Below, in pieces: positions 1 through 8,025 of a stretch of DNA of 64,000 nucleotides; position 1 is the first letter of the stretch, and each line of letters begins with the position of its first letter. The DNA comes from Streptomyces sp. APSN-46.1 (GTDB lineage: Bacteria > Actinomycetota > Actinomycetes > Streptomycetales > Streptomycetaceae). A program made the position numbers and the translations under genes. The stretch is from assembly GCF_022815725.1 (NCBI RefSeq), contig NZ_JALGRF010000001.1, positions 62,001 to 126,000 on the forward strand, in the 5' to 3' direction. The notes beneath the pieces are model-generated. The model saw only the letters and a list, made by a program, of their open reading frames with translations. It was not told the DNA's origin and searched no databases.

Positions 1-2
1 AC

Positions 3-665
3 AACGACAACGGCCGGGGCTCCTACGGCGTGCCCACGCCGATCGCCATGGTGATCGACCTCGATGTGATCAAGGAAGCCCCGGTGCGGTTCATCCGCGC
101 CGGCGTCGGCGACGCGATCTCCAACATCTCGGCCATCGCCGACTGGGAGCTCTCGCACGAGATCAACGGCGAGCCCGTGGACGGCCTGGCCGCCGCCATG
201 GCCCGCAGCGCCGGCGAGTCCGTGCTGCGCCACCCCGGCGGGTGCGGCGACGACGAGTTCCTCACCGTGCTCTCCGAGGCGCTCGTCCTCTCCGGCATCG
301 CCATGTCGATCAGCGGGGACACCCGCCCGTCGTCCGGCGCCTGCCACGAGATCAGCCACGCCTTCGACCTGCTCTACCCGGGGCGCTCCGCGCTCCACGG
401 CGAGCAGGTCGGCATCGGCGCCGCGTTCGCCATGCACCTGCGCGGAGCCCGGGAGCAGACCGGGCTGTTCGCCTCGGTGCTGCGCGGCCACGGACTGCCC
501 GTGCTGCCCGAGGAGATCGGGTTCAGCGTGGACGAGTTCGTCGCGGCCGTCGAGTACGCCCCCCAGACCCGCCCGGGACGATTCACGATCCTGGAGCACC
601 TCAACCTGTCCGCCGCCGAGATCAGGGACGCTTACTCCGACTATGCCAAGACCATCCGTAGCTGA
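3..665 (+). CDS. Iron-containing alcohol dehydrogenase family protein, sn-glycerol-1-phosphate dehydrogenase-like (5' partial)
   Basis: The frame is open from the left edge, so the start and the N-terminal nucleotide-binding half lie outside the window. The visible 220 residues form the helical metal-binding half of the family: a GDAISN segment, then CHEISHAFD, then LHGEQVG, which supply the Asp and two His ligands for the catalytic metal. The arrangement matches the glycerol-1-phosphate dehydrogenase/AraM branch better than classical iron alcohol dehydrogenases. The next gene starts 23 bp before this stop codon, so the two are translationally coupled. Next to a CDP-alcohol phosphotransferase, the likely job is supplying a polyol phosphate head group for a surface glycolipid or polymer. 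The substrate is inferred, not shown. Confidence 0.8.
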   Translation, partial: NDNGRGSYGVPTPIAMVIDLDVIKEAPVRFIRAGVGDAISNISAIADWELSHEINGEPVDGLAAAMARSAGESVLRHPGGCGDDEFLTVLSEALVLSGIAMSISGDTRPSSGACHEISHAFDLLYPGRSALHGEQVGIGAAFAMHLRGAREQTGLFASVLRGHGLPVLPEEIGFSVDEFVAAVEYAPQTRPGRFTILEHLNLSAAEIRDAYSDYAKTIRS

Positions 666-1422
666 ACTCCGGCCCGTCGTGCACCCGGCGGGCGTCAAGG
701 ACCGGGTCAGCGGTGAGCACTGGGGCGGGCGCCTGTACATGCGCGAGATCTCTCTGCGCATCACCCGCCTCCTGGTCCCCACCAAGGTCACGCCGAACCA
801 GCTGACCTACCTGATGACCCTGGCCGGCGTCCTCGCCGCCCCGGCCCTGCTGGTGCCGGGCATCTGGGGCGCCGTCCTCGGCGTGGTGATGGTCCAGCTC
901 TACCTGCTGCTCGACTGCGTCGACGGCGAGGTCGCCCGCTGGAAGAAGCAGTTCTCGCTGTCCGGGGTCTACCTGGACCGCGTCGGCGCCTACCTGTGCG
1001 ACGCGGCCGTCCTGGTCGGCTTCGGCCTGCGCGCGGCGGACCTGTGGGGCAGCGGGAGCATCGACTGGCTGTGGGCCTTCCTCGGCACCCTCGCGGCGGT
1101 CGGCGCGATGCTGATCAAGGCCGAGACCGACCTGGTCGGCGTCGCCCGCCACCAGGCCGGCAAGCCCGTGGTCAAGGACGCGGCGGCCGAGCCGCGCTCG
1201 TCCGGCATGGCGCTCGCCCGCCGGGCCGCCGCCGCGCTGAAGTTCCACCGGCTCGTCCTCGGCATCGAGGCCTCCCTGCTCATCCTGGTGCTGGCCGTCC
1301 TGGACCAGGTCCGGGGCGACCTGTTCTTCTCCCGGCTCGGCGTCGCCGTGCTGGCCGCCATCGCCCTGCTCCAGACGGTGCTGCACCTGGTGTCGATCCT
1401 CGCTTCCAGCAGGCTCAAGTGA
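643..1422 (+). CDS. CDP-alcohol phosphatidyltransferase family protein
   Basis: This is a 259-residue membrane enzyme of the class that joins a CDP-activated alcohol to a second alcohol. The signature runs D-x2-DG-x2-AR-x8-G-x3-D and is seen as DCVDGEVAR followed by GVYLDRVGA (about residues 90-115). The fourth conserved Asp, normally four residues after the third, is Ala here. About five or six hydrophobic segments follow and flank the motif. The ATG start lies inside the preceding gene and the stop overlaps the GTG of the glycosyltransferase by 4 bp, so this is one operon. The family is secure; the lipid product is unknown. Confidence 0.88.
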   Translation: MPRPSVAELRPVVHPAGVKDRVSGEHWGGRLYMREISLRITRLLVPTKVTPNQLTYLMTLAGVLAAPALLVPGIWGAVLGVVMVQLYLLLDCVDGEVARWKKQFSLSGVYLDRVGAYLCDAAVLVGFGLRAADLWGSGSIDWLWAFLGTLAAVGAMLIKAETDLVGVARHQAGKPVVKDAAAEPRSSGMALARRAAAALKFHRLVLGIEASLLILVLAVLDQVRGDLFFSRLGVAVLAAIALLQTVLHLVSILASSRLK

Positions 1423-2303
1423 CGTCGCCGATGCGGCTGGGCGCCGTGATCATCACCATGGGCAACCGTCCCGACGAGCTCAAGGCGCTCCTCGACTCGG
1501 TGGCCCGCCAGGACGGCGACCCCGTCGAGGTGGTCGTCGTCGGCCAGGGAGTGAAGGTCACCGGGCTTCCCGAGGGCGTGCGCACCGTGGAGCTGCCCGA
1601 GAACCTGGGCATCCCCGGCGGGCGCAACGTCGGCATCGAGGCCTTCGGCCCCGGCGGCCGCGAGGTGGACGCCCTGCTCTTCCTCGACGACGACGGCCTG
1701 CTGGAGCGCACCGACACCGCCGAGCTGTGCCGGCAGGCCTTCGCCGAGGACCCCGGGCTCGGGATCGTCAGCTTCCGGATCGCCGATCCGGACACGGGCG
1801 TCACCCAGCGCCGGCACGTGCCCCGGCTGCGCGCCGCCGACCCGATGCGCTCCTCCCGCGTGACCACCTTCCTGGGCGGCGCCAACGCCGTCCGTACGAA
1901 GGTGTTCGAGCAGGTCGGAGACCTGCCCGGGGAGTTCTTCTACGCCCACGAGGAGACCGATCTGGCCTGGCGGGCGCTCGACGCCGGGTGGCTGATCGAC
2001 TACCGGGCGGACATGGTGCTGCTGCACCCGACGACCGCCCCCTCCCGCCACGCGGTGTACCACCGTATGGTGGCCCGCAACCGGGTGTGGCTCGCCCGCC
2101 GGAACCTGCCGGCCCCGCTGGTGCCGGTCTACCTGGGCGTCTGGCTCCTGCTGACGCTCGTCCGCAGACCGTCGGTACCCGCGCTCAAGGCCTGGTTCGG
2201 CGGGTTCAAGGAGGGATGGACCACCCCCTGTGGTCCCCGGCGCCCCATGAAGTGGCGCACGGTCTGGCGGCTGACCCGGCTCGGCCGCCCACCCGTCATC
2301 TGA
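1419..2303 (+). CDS. Family 2 glycosyltransferase
   Basis: This 294-residue protein begins at a GTG that overlaps the previous stop as GTGA. It has a GT-A fold: an N-terminal strand (AVIITMGNR), the sequence ENLGIPGGRNVGI typical of rhamnosyl/galactofuranosyl-type GT2 enzymes, a DxD metal site (FLDDDG, about residue 90), and a late FFYAHEETDLAWR catalytic-base region (ED/ETD motif). There is one hydrophobic stretch near the C terminus. It probably adds a sugar to the glycoconjugate exported by the ABC pair that follows. The sugar donor cannot be read from the sequence. Confidence 0.88.
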   Translation: MTSPMRLGAVIITMGNRPDELKALLDSVARQDGDPVEVVVVGQGVKVTGLPEGVRTVELPENLGIPGGRNVGIEAFGPGGREVDALLFLDDDGLLERTDTAELCRQAFAEDPGLGIVSFRIADPDTGVTQRRHVPRLRAADPMRSSRVTTFLGGANAVRTKVFEQVGDLPGEFFYAHEETDLAWRALDAGWLIDYRADMVLLHPTTAPSRHAVYHRMVARNRVWLARRNLPAPLVPVYLGVWLLLTLVRRPSVPALKAWFGGFKEGWTTPCGPRRPMKWRTVWRLTRLGRPPVI

Positions 2304-2401
2304 CAAGCTCGAATCTGGGAGCATGGGCCCCGATCGCGGATCCCCTGCCCCCAGGCCCGTTCCCCCTTCTGCCGCATCTTGAAGACGGAAAGTTTCAACT
2401 T

Positions 2402-3331
2402 GTGAGTGACACAACCCACGACGGCGCCCTCGCCACGAGCAAGCCGCTGTCCGAAGACGCGGGACTGAGTCCTGCGGAACTCGCCAGGAAGTACGGTCTT
2501 TCAGTCAGCGGCGCCCGGCCCAACCTGGGCGGATATGTGCGGCAGCTCTGGGGCCGGCGCCACTTCATCATGGCCTTCTCCCGGGCCAAGCTGGTGGCGC
2601 AGTACAGCCAGGCGAAGCTCGGCCAGATCTGGCAGGTGGCGACCCCCCTGCTGAACGCGCTGGTCTACTACCTGATCTTCGGCCTCATCCTGGACGCGGG
2701 CCGCGGCATGGAGAAGGGGGTGTACATCCCCTTCCTGGTGATGGGCATCTTCGTCTTCACCTTCACCCAGAACTCGCTGATGGCGGGTGTCCGGGCCATC
2801 CCCGGCAACCTCGGCCTGGTCCGCGCCCTGCACTTCCCCCGGGCCTCGCTGCCGATCTCGTTCTCGATGCAGCAGCTCCAGCAGCTGCTCTACTCGATGA
2901 TCGTCGTCTTCGTCGTCGCGCTCGCCTTCGGGAACTACCCGCAGCTCTCGTGGCTGCTGGTGGTCCCGGCGCTGGTGTTCCAGTTCGTCTTCAACACCGG
3001 CCTGGCTCTGATCTTCGCGCGGATGGGTGCCAAGACGCCCGACCTGGCGCAGCTGATGCCCTTCCTCACCCGCACGTGGATGTACGCCTCGGGCGTCATG
3101 TTCTCGATCAGTGAGATGCTGAAGGACAAGCCCCACTGGATCGCGGACGTGCTCCAGTGGAACCCGGCGGCGATCTACATGGACCTGGTCCGCTTCGCGC
3201 TGATCGACGACTACGGCCCGGAGAACCTGCCGCCGCACGTCTGGGCCTTCGCCGTCGGCTGGGCCGTCGTGATCGGCGTCGGCGGATTCGTGTACTTCTG
3301 GAAGGCTGAGGAGCGTTACGGCCGTGGCTGA
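2402..3331 (+). CDS. ABC transporter permease, TagG/polysaccharide-export type
   Basis: This is a 309-residue ABC-2 type permease. About 60 soluble N-terminal residues precede six predicted membrane segments, starting near VATPLLNALVYYLIFGL. The GTG at 2402 is chosen because a purine-rich GGAAAG lies upstream and the frame reads into unlikely sequence before it. It is the membrane half of an exporter of the kind that moves undecaprenyl- or lipid-linked polymers (teichoic acid, O-antigen). The ATPase gene overlaps its 3' end by 8 bp. A 98-bp gap separates it from the glycosyltransferase gene. Confidence 0.88.
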   Translation: MSDTTHDGALATSKPLSEDAGLSPAELARKYGLSVSGARPNLGGYVRQLWGRRHFIMAFSRAKLVAQYSQAKLGQIWQVATPLLNALVYYLIFGLILDAGRGMEKGVYIPFLVMGIFVFTFTQNSLMAGVRAIPGNLGLVRALHFPRASLPISFSMQQLQQLLYSMIVVFVVALAFGNYPQLSWLLVVPALVFQFVFNTGLALIFARMGAKTPDLAQLMPFLTRTWMYASGVMFSISEMLKDKPHWIADVLQWNPAAIYMDLVRFALIDDYGPENLPPHVWAFAVGWAVVIGVGGFVYFWKAEERYGRG

Positions 3332-4109
3332 GATCGCAAAGAGCAAGGTCCCCACCGTCATCGCCGACGACGTTCACATCGTCTACCGCGTCAACACGGG
3401 CAGCTCCGGCAGGGGCAGCGCCACCGCGGCGCTGAGCAAGATACTCCGCCGCGGCAAGGGCGCCGACGCGCCGGGTGTCCGCAAGGTGCACGCCGTGCGC
3501 GGCGTGAGCTTCACGGCGTACCGGGGCGAGGCCATCGGCCTCATCGGCTCCAACGGCTCCGGCAAGTCGACCCTGCTCCGTGCCATCGCGGGCCTGCTGC
3601 CCTGTGAGTCGGGCAAGGTGTACACGGACGGCCAGCCCTCGCTGCTGGGTGTCAACGCGGCGCTGATGAACGACCTGACCGGTGAGCGCAACGTCGTCCT
3701 CGGCGGTCTGGCGATGGGCATGACCCGCGAGCAGATCAAGGAGCGCTACCAGGACATCGTCGACTTCTCGGGCATCAACGAGAAGGGGGACTTCATCTCC
3801 CTGCCGATGCGCACGTACTCCTCGGGCATGGCCGCGCGGCTCCGCTTCTCCATCGCGGCCGCCAAGGACCACGACGTCCTCATGATCGACGAGGCGCTCG
3901 CCACCGGTGACCGGAAGTTCCAGGTCCGCTCAGAGGCCCGCATCCGCGAGCTGCGCGAGAAGGCCGGCAGCGTCTTCCTGGTGAGCCACAACAACAAGTC
4001 CATCCGCGACACCTGCGACCGGGTGCTGTGGCTGGAGCGGGGCGAGCTCGTGATGGACGGCCCGACCGACGAGGTCGTGCGCGCCTACGAGAAGCACACC
4101 AACGCCTGA
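3324..4109 (+). CDS. ABC transporter ATP-binding protein, TagH/polysaccharide-export type
   Basis: This 261-residue ATPase carries Walker A (GSNGSGKST, about residue 74), the ABC signature as YSSGMAARL, and Walker B VLMIDEAL followed by the D-loop region. The YSSGM form of the signature is typical of polysaccharide/teichoic-acid exporters such as TagH and Wzt. It has no long C-terminal carbohydrate-binding domain, so it should not bind sugar itself. The GTG start lies inside the permease gene. It powers export of the product built by the upstream genes. Confidence 0.9.
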   Translation: MAEIAKSKVPTVIADDVHIVYRVNTGSSGRGSATAALSKILRRGKGADAPGVRKVHAVRGVSFTAYRGEAIGLIGSNGSGKSTLLRAIAGLLPCESGKVYTDGQPSLLGVNAALMNDLTGERNVVLGGLAMGMTREQIKERYQDIVDFSGINEKGDFISLPMRTYSSGMAARLRFSIAAAKDHDVLMIDEALATGDRKFQVRSEARIRELREKAGSVFLVSHNNKSIRDTCDRVLWLERGELVMDGPTDEVVRAYEKHTNA

Positions 4110-4146
4110 CGCGCCTGACCGGCCGGTTCAGGCCAAGGCCTCCGCG

Positions 4147-4175
4147 GGCCCCCGCCGCACCACGCGGTGGGGGCC
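4147..4175 (+). terminator. Intrinsic terminator-like hairpin after the exporter operon
   Basis: A GC-rich inverted repeat (GGCCCCCGCCGC against GCGGTGGGGGCC, one G-T pair) with a 5-nt loop lies 38 bp after the ATPase stop. No U-run follows, as is common in Streptomyces. Confidence 0.6.
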
Positions 4176-4470
4176 TCGGCGTGCCGGTGTGCCGCCGACG
4201 GGGGTCGCGTACGACATTCAGTAGCGGAGCGAATACCCCTCGGGGCCCCACGGCGTTGTACAGCGTAAGCTGGAGCGGTCCTGTATCGCGGCAAGAGGGG
4301 ACGATTCCCCGCAGGTGAAATGGCCTGAAGTACCCCGGGGAATGCCGGGCGGCGTGTCCGAAATAGGATGACTTCGGTCAGCAGTGTAGAACGGGAGATG
4401 TGACGGCAATGGCTACGGGAATTCTCCGGCCCCCAGGCATTGTGGCCGTCCCCGCCCCGGGCGGCGGGCG
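4176..4470 (+). other. Leader region of the hopanoid operon
   Basis: These 295 bp between the terminator and hpnC hold no convincing ORF. The promoter of the hopanoid operon should lie here, but I see no clear -35/-10 pair. I recognise no riboswitch in it. Confidence 0.4.
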
Positions 4471-5418
4471 GTGACCCCGGAGCACGGCATCCGCACTGAT
4501 TCTCCGGCTTCTCCGGCGGCCGATGCGGCCCACAGCCGCGCCACCCTCGGCAAGGCGGCGGCCGAGAATTTCCCCGTCGCCCCCTTCTTCCTTCCCCGTG
4601 CGTGGCGCCAGGGCCTCACGGCGGTCTACGGATACGCCCGTCTGGTCGACGACATCGGCGACGGCGACCTCGCCCCCGGCGGCCGTGACGCCGTACTCCT
4701 CGGCCTCGACCCCGCCGCCGCGGACGACCCGCTCGCCATGCTCGACGCCTTCGAGGCCGACCTGCTGCGCGTCTTCGGAGGCGCCGACGGCCCGCCCCGC
4801 CATCCCCTGCTGCTGGCCCTCCGGCCCGTCGTCCGCGACCGCGGGCTGACCCCCGAGCCCTTCCTCGGGCTGATCGAGGCCAACCGCCAGGACCAGCGCG
4901 TCACGCGCTACGAGACGTACGCGGACCTCCTCGCCTACTGCGAGCTGTCCGCGAACCCCGTGGGCCGGCTCGTGCTCTCCCTCACCGGGACCAGCACCCC
5001 GGAGCGGGTCCGCCGCTCCGACGCGATCTGCACCGCCCTGCAGATCGCCGAACACCTCCAGGACGTCGCCGAGGACCTCGGCCGGGACCGCGTCTACCTC
5101 CCCGCCCAGGACATGCGCCGCTTCCACGTGAGCGAGACCGACCTGAAAGCCCCCACCGCCGGCGCGTCCGTACGCGCCCTGGTCGCCTTCGAGGCGGAGC
5201 GCGCACGCGCCCTCCTGGACGAGGGCACCCCGCTCGTGGGGAGCGTGCACGGCCGACTGCGGCTGCTGCTCGCGGGCTTCGTGGGCGGGGGGCGCGCCGC
5301 GCTGCGCGCCGTCGGGGCCGCCGGGTTCGACGTGCTTCCCGGCCCGCCCAAGCCCACCAAGACCGGCCTGCTCCGCGAGGTGGCCGCCGTCCTGCGCACA
5401 GCGCCGAGAAAGGGGTGA
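4471..5418 (+). CDS. hpnC: Squalene-forming enzyme HpnC (trans-isoprenyl diphosphate synthase fold)
   Basis: This 315-residue protein is of the squalene/phytoene synthase superfamily. The first Asp-rich motif is LVDDIGD (about residue 63) and the second is QIAEHLQDVAEDLGRD (about residue 190), both of which hold the Mg2+-diphosphate. In the HpnCDE route, HpnC turns presqualene diphosphate into hydroxysqualene. It is the first gene of the hopanoid operon and overlaps hpnD as GTGA. The start is a GTG that is the first plausible one before the conserved AENFPVA region. Assignment as HpnC rather than HpnD rests on gene order and on greater divergence from ordinary phytoene synthases. Confidence 0.9.
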   Translation: MTPEHGIRTDSPASPAADAAHSRATLGKAAAENFPVAPFFLPRAWRQGLTAVYGYARLVDDIGDGDLAPGGRDAVLLGLDPAAADDPLAMLDAFEADLLRVFGGADGPPRHPLLLALRPVVRDRGLTPEPFLGLIEANRQDQRVTRYETYADLLAYCELSANPVGRLVLSLTGTSTPERVRRSDAICTALQIAEHLQDVAEDLGRDRVYLPAQDMRRFHVSETDLKAPTAGASVRALVAFEAERARALLDEGTPLVGSVHGRLRLLLAGFVGGGRAALRAVGAAGFDVLPGPPKPTKTGLLREVAAVLRTAPRKG

Positions 5419-6386
5419 GCCCCACCGTGGAGGGCCCCACACACGCGTCCGCACTGTCCGCACCGATCAGCGCGGCCTACAGCTATTGCGAGGCCGTCAC
5501 CGGCGCGCAGGCGCGCAATTTCGCGTACGGCATCCGGCTGCTTCCCACGGACAAGCGGCACGCCATGTCCGCGCTGTACGCCTTCTCCCGGCGGGTCGAC
5601 GACATCGGTGACGGCACGCTGCCGCCCGAGGCCAAGCTGACCCGCCTGGAGGAGACCCGCGCGCTGCTCGGCCGGATCCGCGCCGACGACGTCGACGAGG
5701 ACGACACCGACCCGGTCGCCGTCGCCCTCGCGCACGCCGCGCGCCGCTTCCCGATCCCGCTCGAAGGGCTCGACGAGCTCATCGACGGGGTCCTGATGGA
5801 CGTCCGCGGCGAGACCTACGAGACCTGGGACGAACTCAAGGTCTACTGCCGCTGCGTCGCCGGGGCCATCGGCCGGCTCTCCCTCGGCGTGTTCGGCACC
5901 GTGAACGCCGGGGGCCTCGGCGCGCCCGAAGCCGCGCGCGCCGGCGAGTACGCCGACACGCTCGGTCTCGCGCTCCAACTCACCAACATCCTCCGGGACG
6001 TTCGTGAGGACGCCGCGAACGGGCGCACCTACCTGCCCGCCGAGGACCTCGCCAAGTTCGGCTGCTCCGAAGGCTTCCACGGCGACCGGGCCCCGGCCGG
6101 CTCCGACTTCGCCGGACTCGTCCACCACGAAGTCCGGCGCGCCCGGGCCCTGTTCGTCGAGGGCTACCGGCTGCTGCCGATGCTCGACCGCCGCAGCGGA
6201 GCCTGTGTCGCCGCCATGGCCGGGATCTACCGGCGCCTCCTCGACCGCATCGAGCGGGAGCCCGAGGCCGTGCTCCGCGGCCGCGTCTCGCTGCCGACGC
6301 ACGAGAAGGCGTACGTCGCCGTCCGCGGCCTCTCTGGCCTCGACGCCCGGACCATCTCGCGCCAGACCACCAGGAGGCGGCCCTGA
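5415..6386 (+). CDS. hpnD: Presqualene diphosphate synthase HpnD
   Basis: This 323-residue squalene/phytoene-synthase family enzyme has both Asp-rich motifs: RRVDDIGDG (about residue 55) and LTNILRDVREDAANGRTYLP (about residue 190). In the HpnCDE pathway it joins two farnesyl diphosphates into presqualene diphosphate. GTG start, overlapping hpnC by 4 bp. Its stop overlaps the ATG of the next small ORF by one base. It is better conserved with plant and bacterial phytoene synthases than its neighbour, which supports the HpnD call. Confidence 0.92.
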   Translation: MSPTVEGPTHASALSAPISAAYSYCEAVTGAQARNFAYGIRLLPTDKRHAMSALYAFSRRVDDIGDGTLPPEAKLTRLEETRALLGRIRADDVDEDDTDPVAVALAHAARRFPIPLEGLDELIDGVLMDVRGETYETWDELKVYCRCVAGAIGRLSLGVFGTVNAGGLGAPEAARAGEYADTLGLALQLTNILRDVREDAANGRTYLPAEDLAKFGCSEGFHGDRAPAGSDFAGLVHHEVRRARALFVEGYRLLPMLDRRSGACVAAMAGIYRRLLDRIEREPEAVLRGRVSLPTHEKAYVAVRGLSGLDARTISRQTTRRRP

Positions 6387-6649
6387 TGCCCCCGACCCCC
6401 TGGCCCCCGGCCGCGGCCACTTGGCCCCCGGCCCCGGCCGCTTCGCTCGCGGGCGCTACCGCAGGCATGTCCGGCGCCCCGGGGACGCCCCCGCGCCCGG
6501 CGGGCCGTCCCGGCCCGGGTCGCACCCGGGCAACCGCCCCGGCGGCGGGCGCGTCTCTTCCGGCGGGCTCCGCCCGCGGGGCGGCCTCGCCCGCGCGGCA
6601 CCGACCGGCCGGCCCGGCGGGCCACCGCACCACCGGGGAGGGCGCATGA
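6386..6649 (+). CDS. Small Pro/Ala/Arg-rich protein between hpnD and hpnE
   Basis: An 87-codon ORF sits exactly between hpnD and hpnE. Its ATG shares a base with the hpnD stop and its stop overlaps the hpnE ATG as ATGA. The product is nearly all Pro, Ala, Gly, Arg and Thr and has no recognisable fold. Its last residues (HRTTGEGA) resemble, from memory, the tail of small proteins found at this point in other Streptomyces hopanoid clusters (possibly the DUF6380 family). The coupling suggests it is translated, either as a protein or as a device that carries ribosomes across a 260-bp gap. Confidence 0.5.
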   Translation: MPPTPWPPAAATWPPAPAASLAGATAGMSGAPGTPPRPAGRPGPGRTRATAPAAGASLPAGSARGAASPARHRPAGPAGHRTTGEGA

Positions 6650-8025
6650 GCGACAGCGACCACCGCGCCGTCGTCGTCGGCGGCGGACTCGCCGGGGTCA
6701 CCGCCGCGCTCGAACTCGCCGACGCCGGGCTCCAGGTCACCCTCCTCGAAGGGCGCCCGCGGCTCGGCGGCCTCGCCTTCTCCTTCAAGCGCGGCGAACT
6801 CACCGTGGACAACGGCCAGCACGTCTACCTGCGCTGCTGCACCGCCTACCGGTGGTTCCTGGACCGCGTCGGGGGCGCCGGCCTCGCACCCCTCCAGGAC
6901 CGGCTCGACGTACCCGTGCTCGACGCCGCCCACCCCGCAGGGCCGCGCCTGGGCCGGCTGCGGCGCAGCGCCCTGCCCGTACCGCTGCACCTCGTCGGCT
7001 CCCTGGCCCGCTACCCGCACCTCTCGCTCGCCGAGCGGGCGAGCGTCGGGCGCGCCGCCCTCGCGCTGCGCCGCCTCGACCCCGCCGACCCGGCGCTGGA
7101 CGGCCTGGACTTCGCGACCTGGCTCGGCCGCTACGGCCAGTCCCCGCGCACCATCGAGGCCCTGTGGGACCTCGTCGGCATCGCCACCCTCAACGCCACC
7201 GCCGACCAGTCCTCGCTGGGCCTGGCCGCCATGGTCTTCAAGACCGGCCTGCTCTCCGAGAACGGCGCCGCCGACATCGGCTGGGCCAAGGTCCCCCTCG
7301 GCGAGCTGCACGACACCCTCGCCCGCAAGCAGCTCGACGCCGCCGGCGTACGCACCGAACTGCGCACCCGGGTCACCGCCGTCTCCCGCACCGAAGGCGG
7401 CGGCTGGCGCGTCGACACCGAGGACGAATCGCTCGAAGCGGGCACCGTCGTCCTCGCCGTCCCGCAGCGCGAGGCCCACGGACTCCTCCCGGCCGGGGCA
7501 CTGGCCGACCCGGACAAGCTCCTCGACATCGGCACCGCGCCCATCCTCAACGTCCACGTGGTCTACGACCGCAAGGTGCTCAAGCGGCCCTTCTTCGCCG
7601 CGCTCGGCTCCCCGGTCCAGTGGGTCTTCGACCGCACCGACGCCTCCGGGCTCACCGACGGCGGCCAGTACCTGGCCCTGTCCCAGTCCGTGGCCCAGGC
7701 CGACATCGACGAGCCCGTCTCCGTCCTGCGGGCCAAGTACCTGCCCGAACTGGAGCGGCTGCTGCCGGCCGCCCGAGGCGCGAAGGTACGGGACTTCTTC
7801 GTCACCCGGGAGCGGACGGCCACCTTCGCCCCCACCCCCGGTGTCGGCCGGCTGCGCCCCGGCGCGCGCACCGACACGCCGGGGCTCTATCTCGCCGGTG
7901 CGTGGACCGCCACCGGCTGGCCCGCGACCATGGAGAGCGCCGTCCGGAGCGGCCTCGGCGCGGCGCACGCCGCGCTCGCCGCTCTCGGCCGCCACCGCGA
8001 CCACCCCCTGCAGGAGGCGGCATGA
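6646..8025 (+). CDS. hpnE: Hydroxysqualene dehydroxylase HpnE (FAD-dependent)
   Basis: This 459-residue amine-oxidase/phytoene-desaturase family flavoprotein has an N-terminal dinucleotide fold, VVVGGGLAGVTAALEL, followed by the acidic LLEGRPRLGG. The C-terminal FAD contact LYLAGAWTATGWPATMESA lies about residue 420. HpnE removes the hydroxyl of hydroxysqualene to give squalene. It overlaps the small ORF upstream and the polyprenyl synthase gene downstream by 4 bp each, so it is a core member of the operon. Confidence 0.93.
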   Translation: MSDSDHRAVVVGGGLAGVTAALELADAGLQVTLLEGRPRLGGLAFSFKRGELTVDNGQHVYLRCCTAYRWFLDRVGGAGLAPLQDRLDVPVLDAAHPAGPRLGRLRRSALPVPLHLVGSLARYPHLSLAERASVGRAALALRRLDPADPALDGLDFATWLGRYGQSPRTIEALWDLVGIATLNATADQSSLGLAAMVFKTGLLSENGAADIGWAKVPLGELHDTLARKQLDAAGVRTELRTRVTAVSRTEGGGWRVDTEDESLEAGTVVLAVPQREAHGLLPAGALADPDKLLDIGTAPILNVHVVYDRKVLKRPFFAALGSPVQWVFDRTDASGLTDGGQYLALSQSVAQADIDEPVSVLRAKYLPELERLLPAARGAKVRDFFVTRERTATFAPTPGVGRLRPGARTDTPGLYLAGAWTATGWPATMESAVRSGLGAAHAALAALGRHRDHPLQEAA

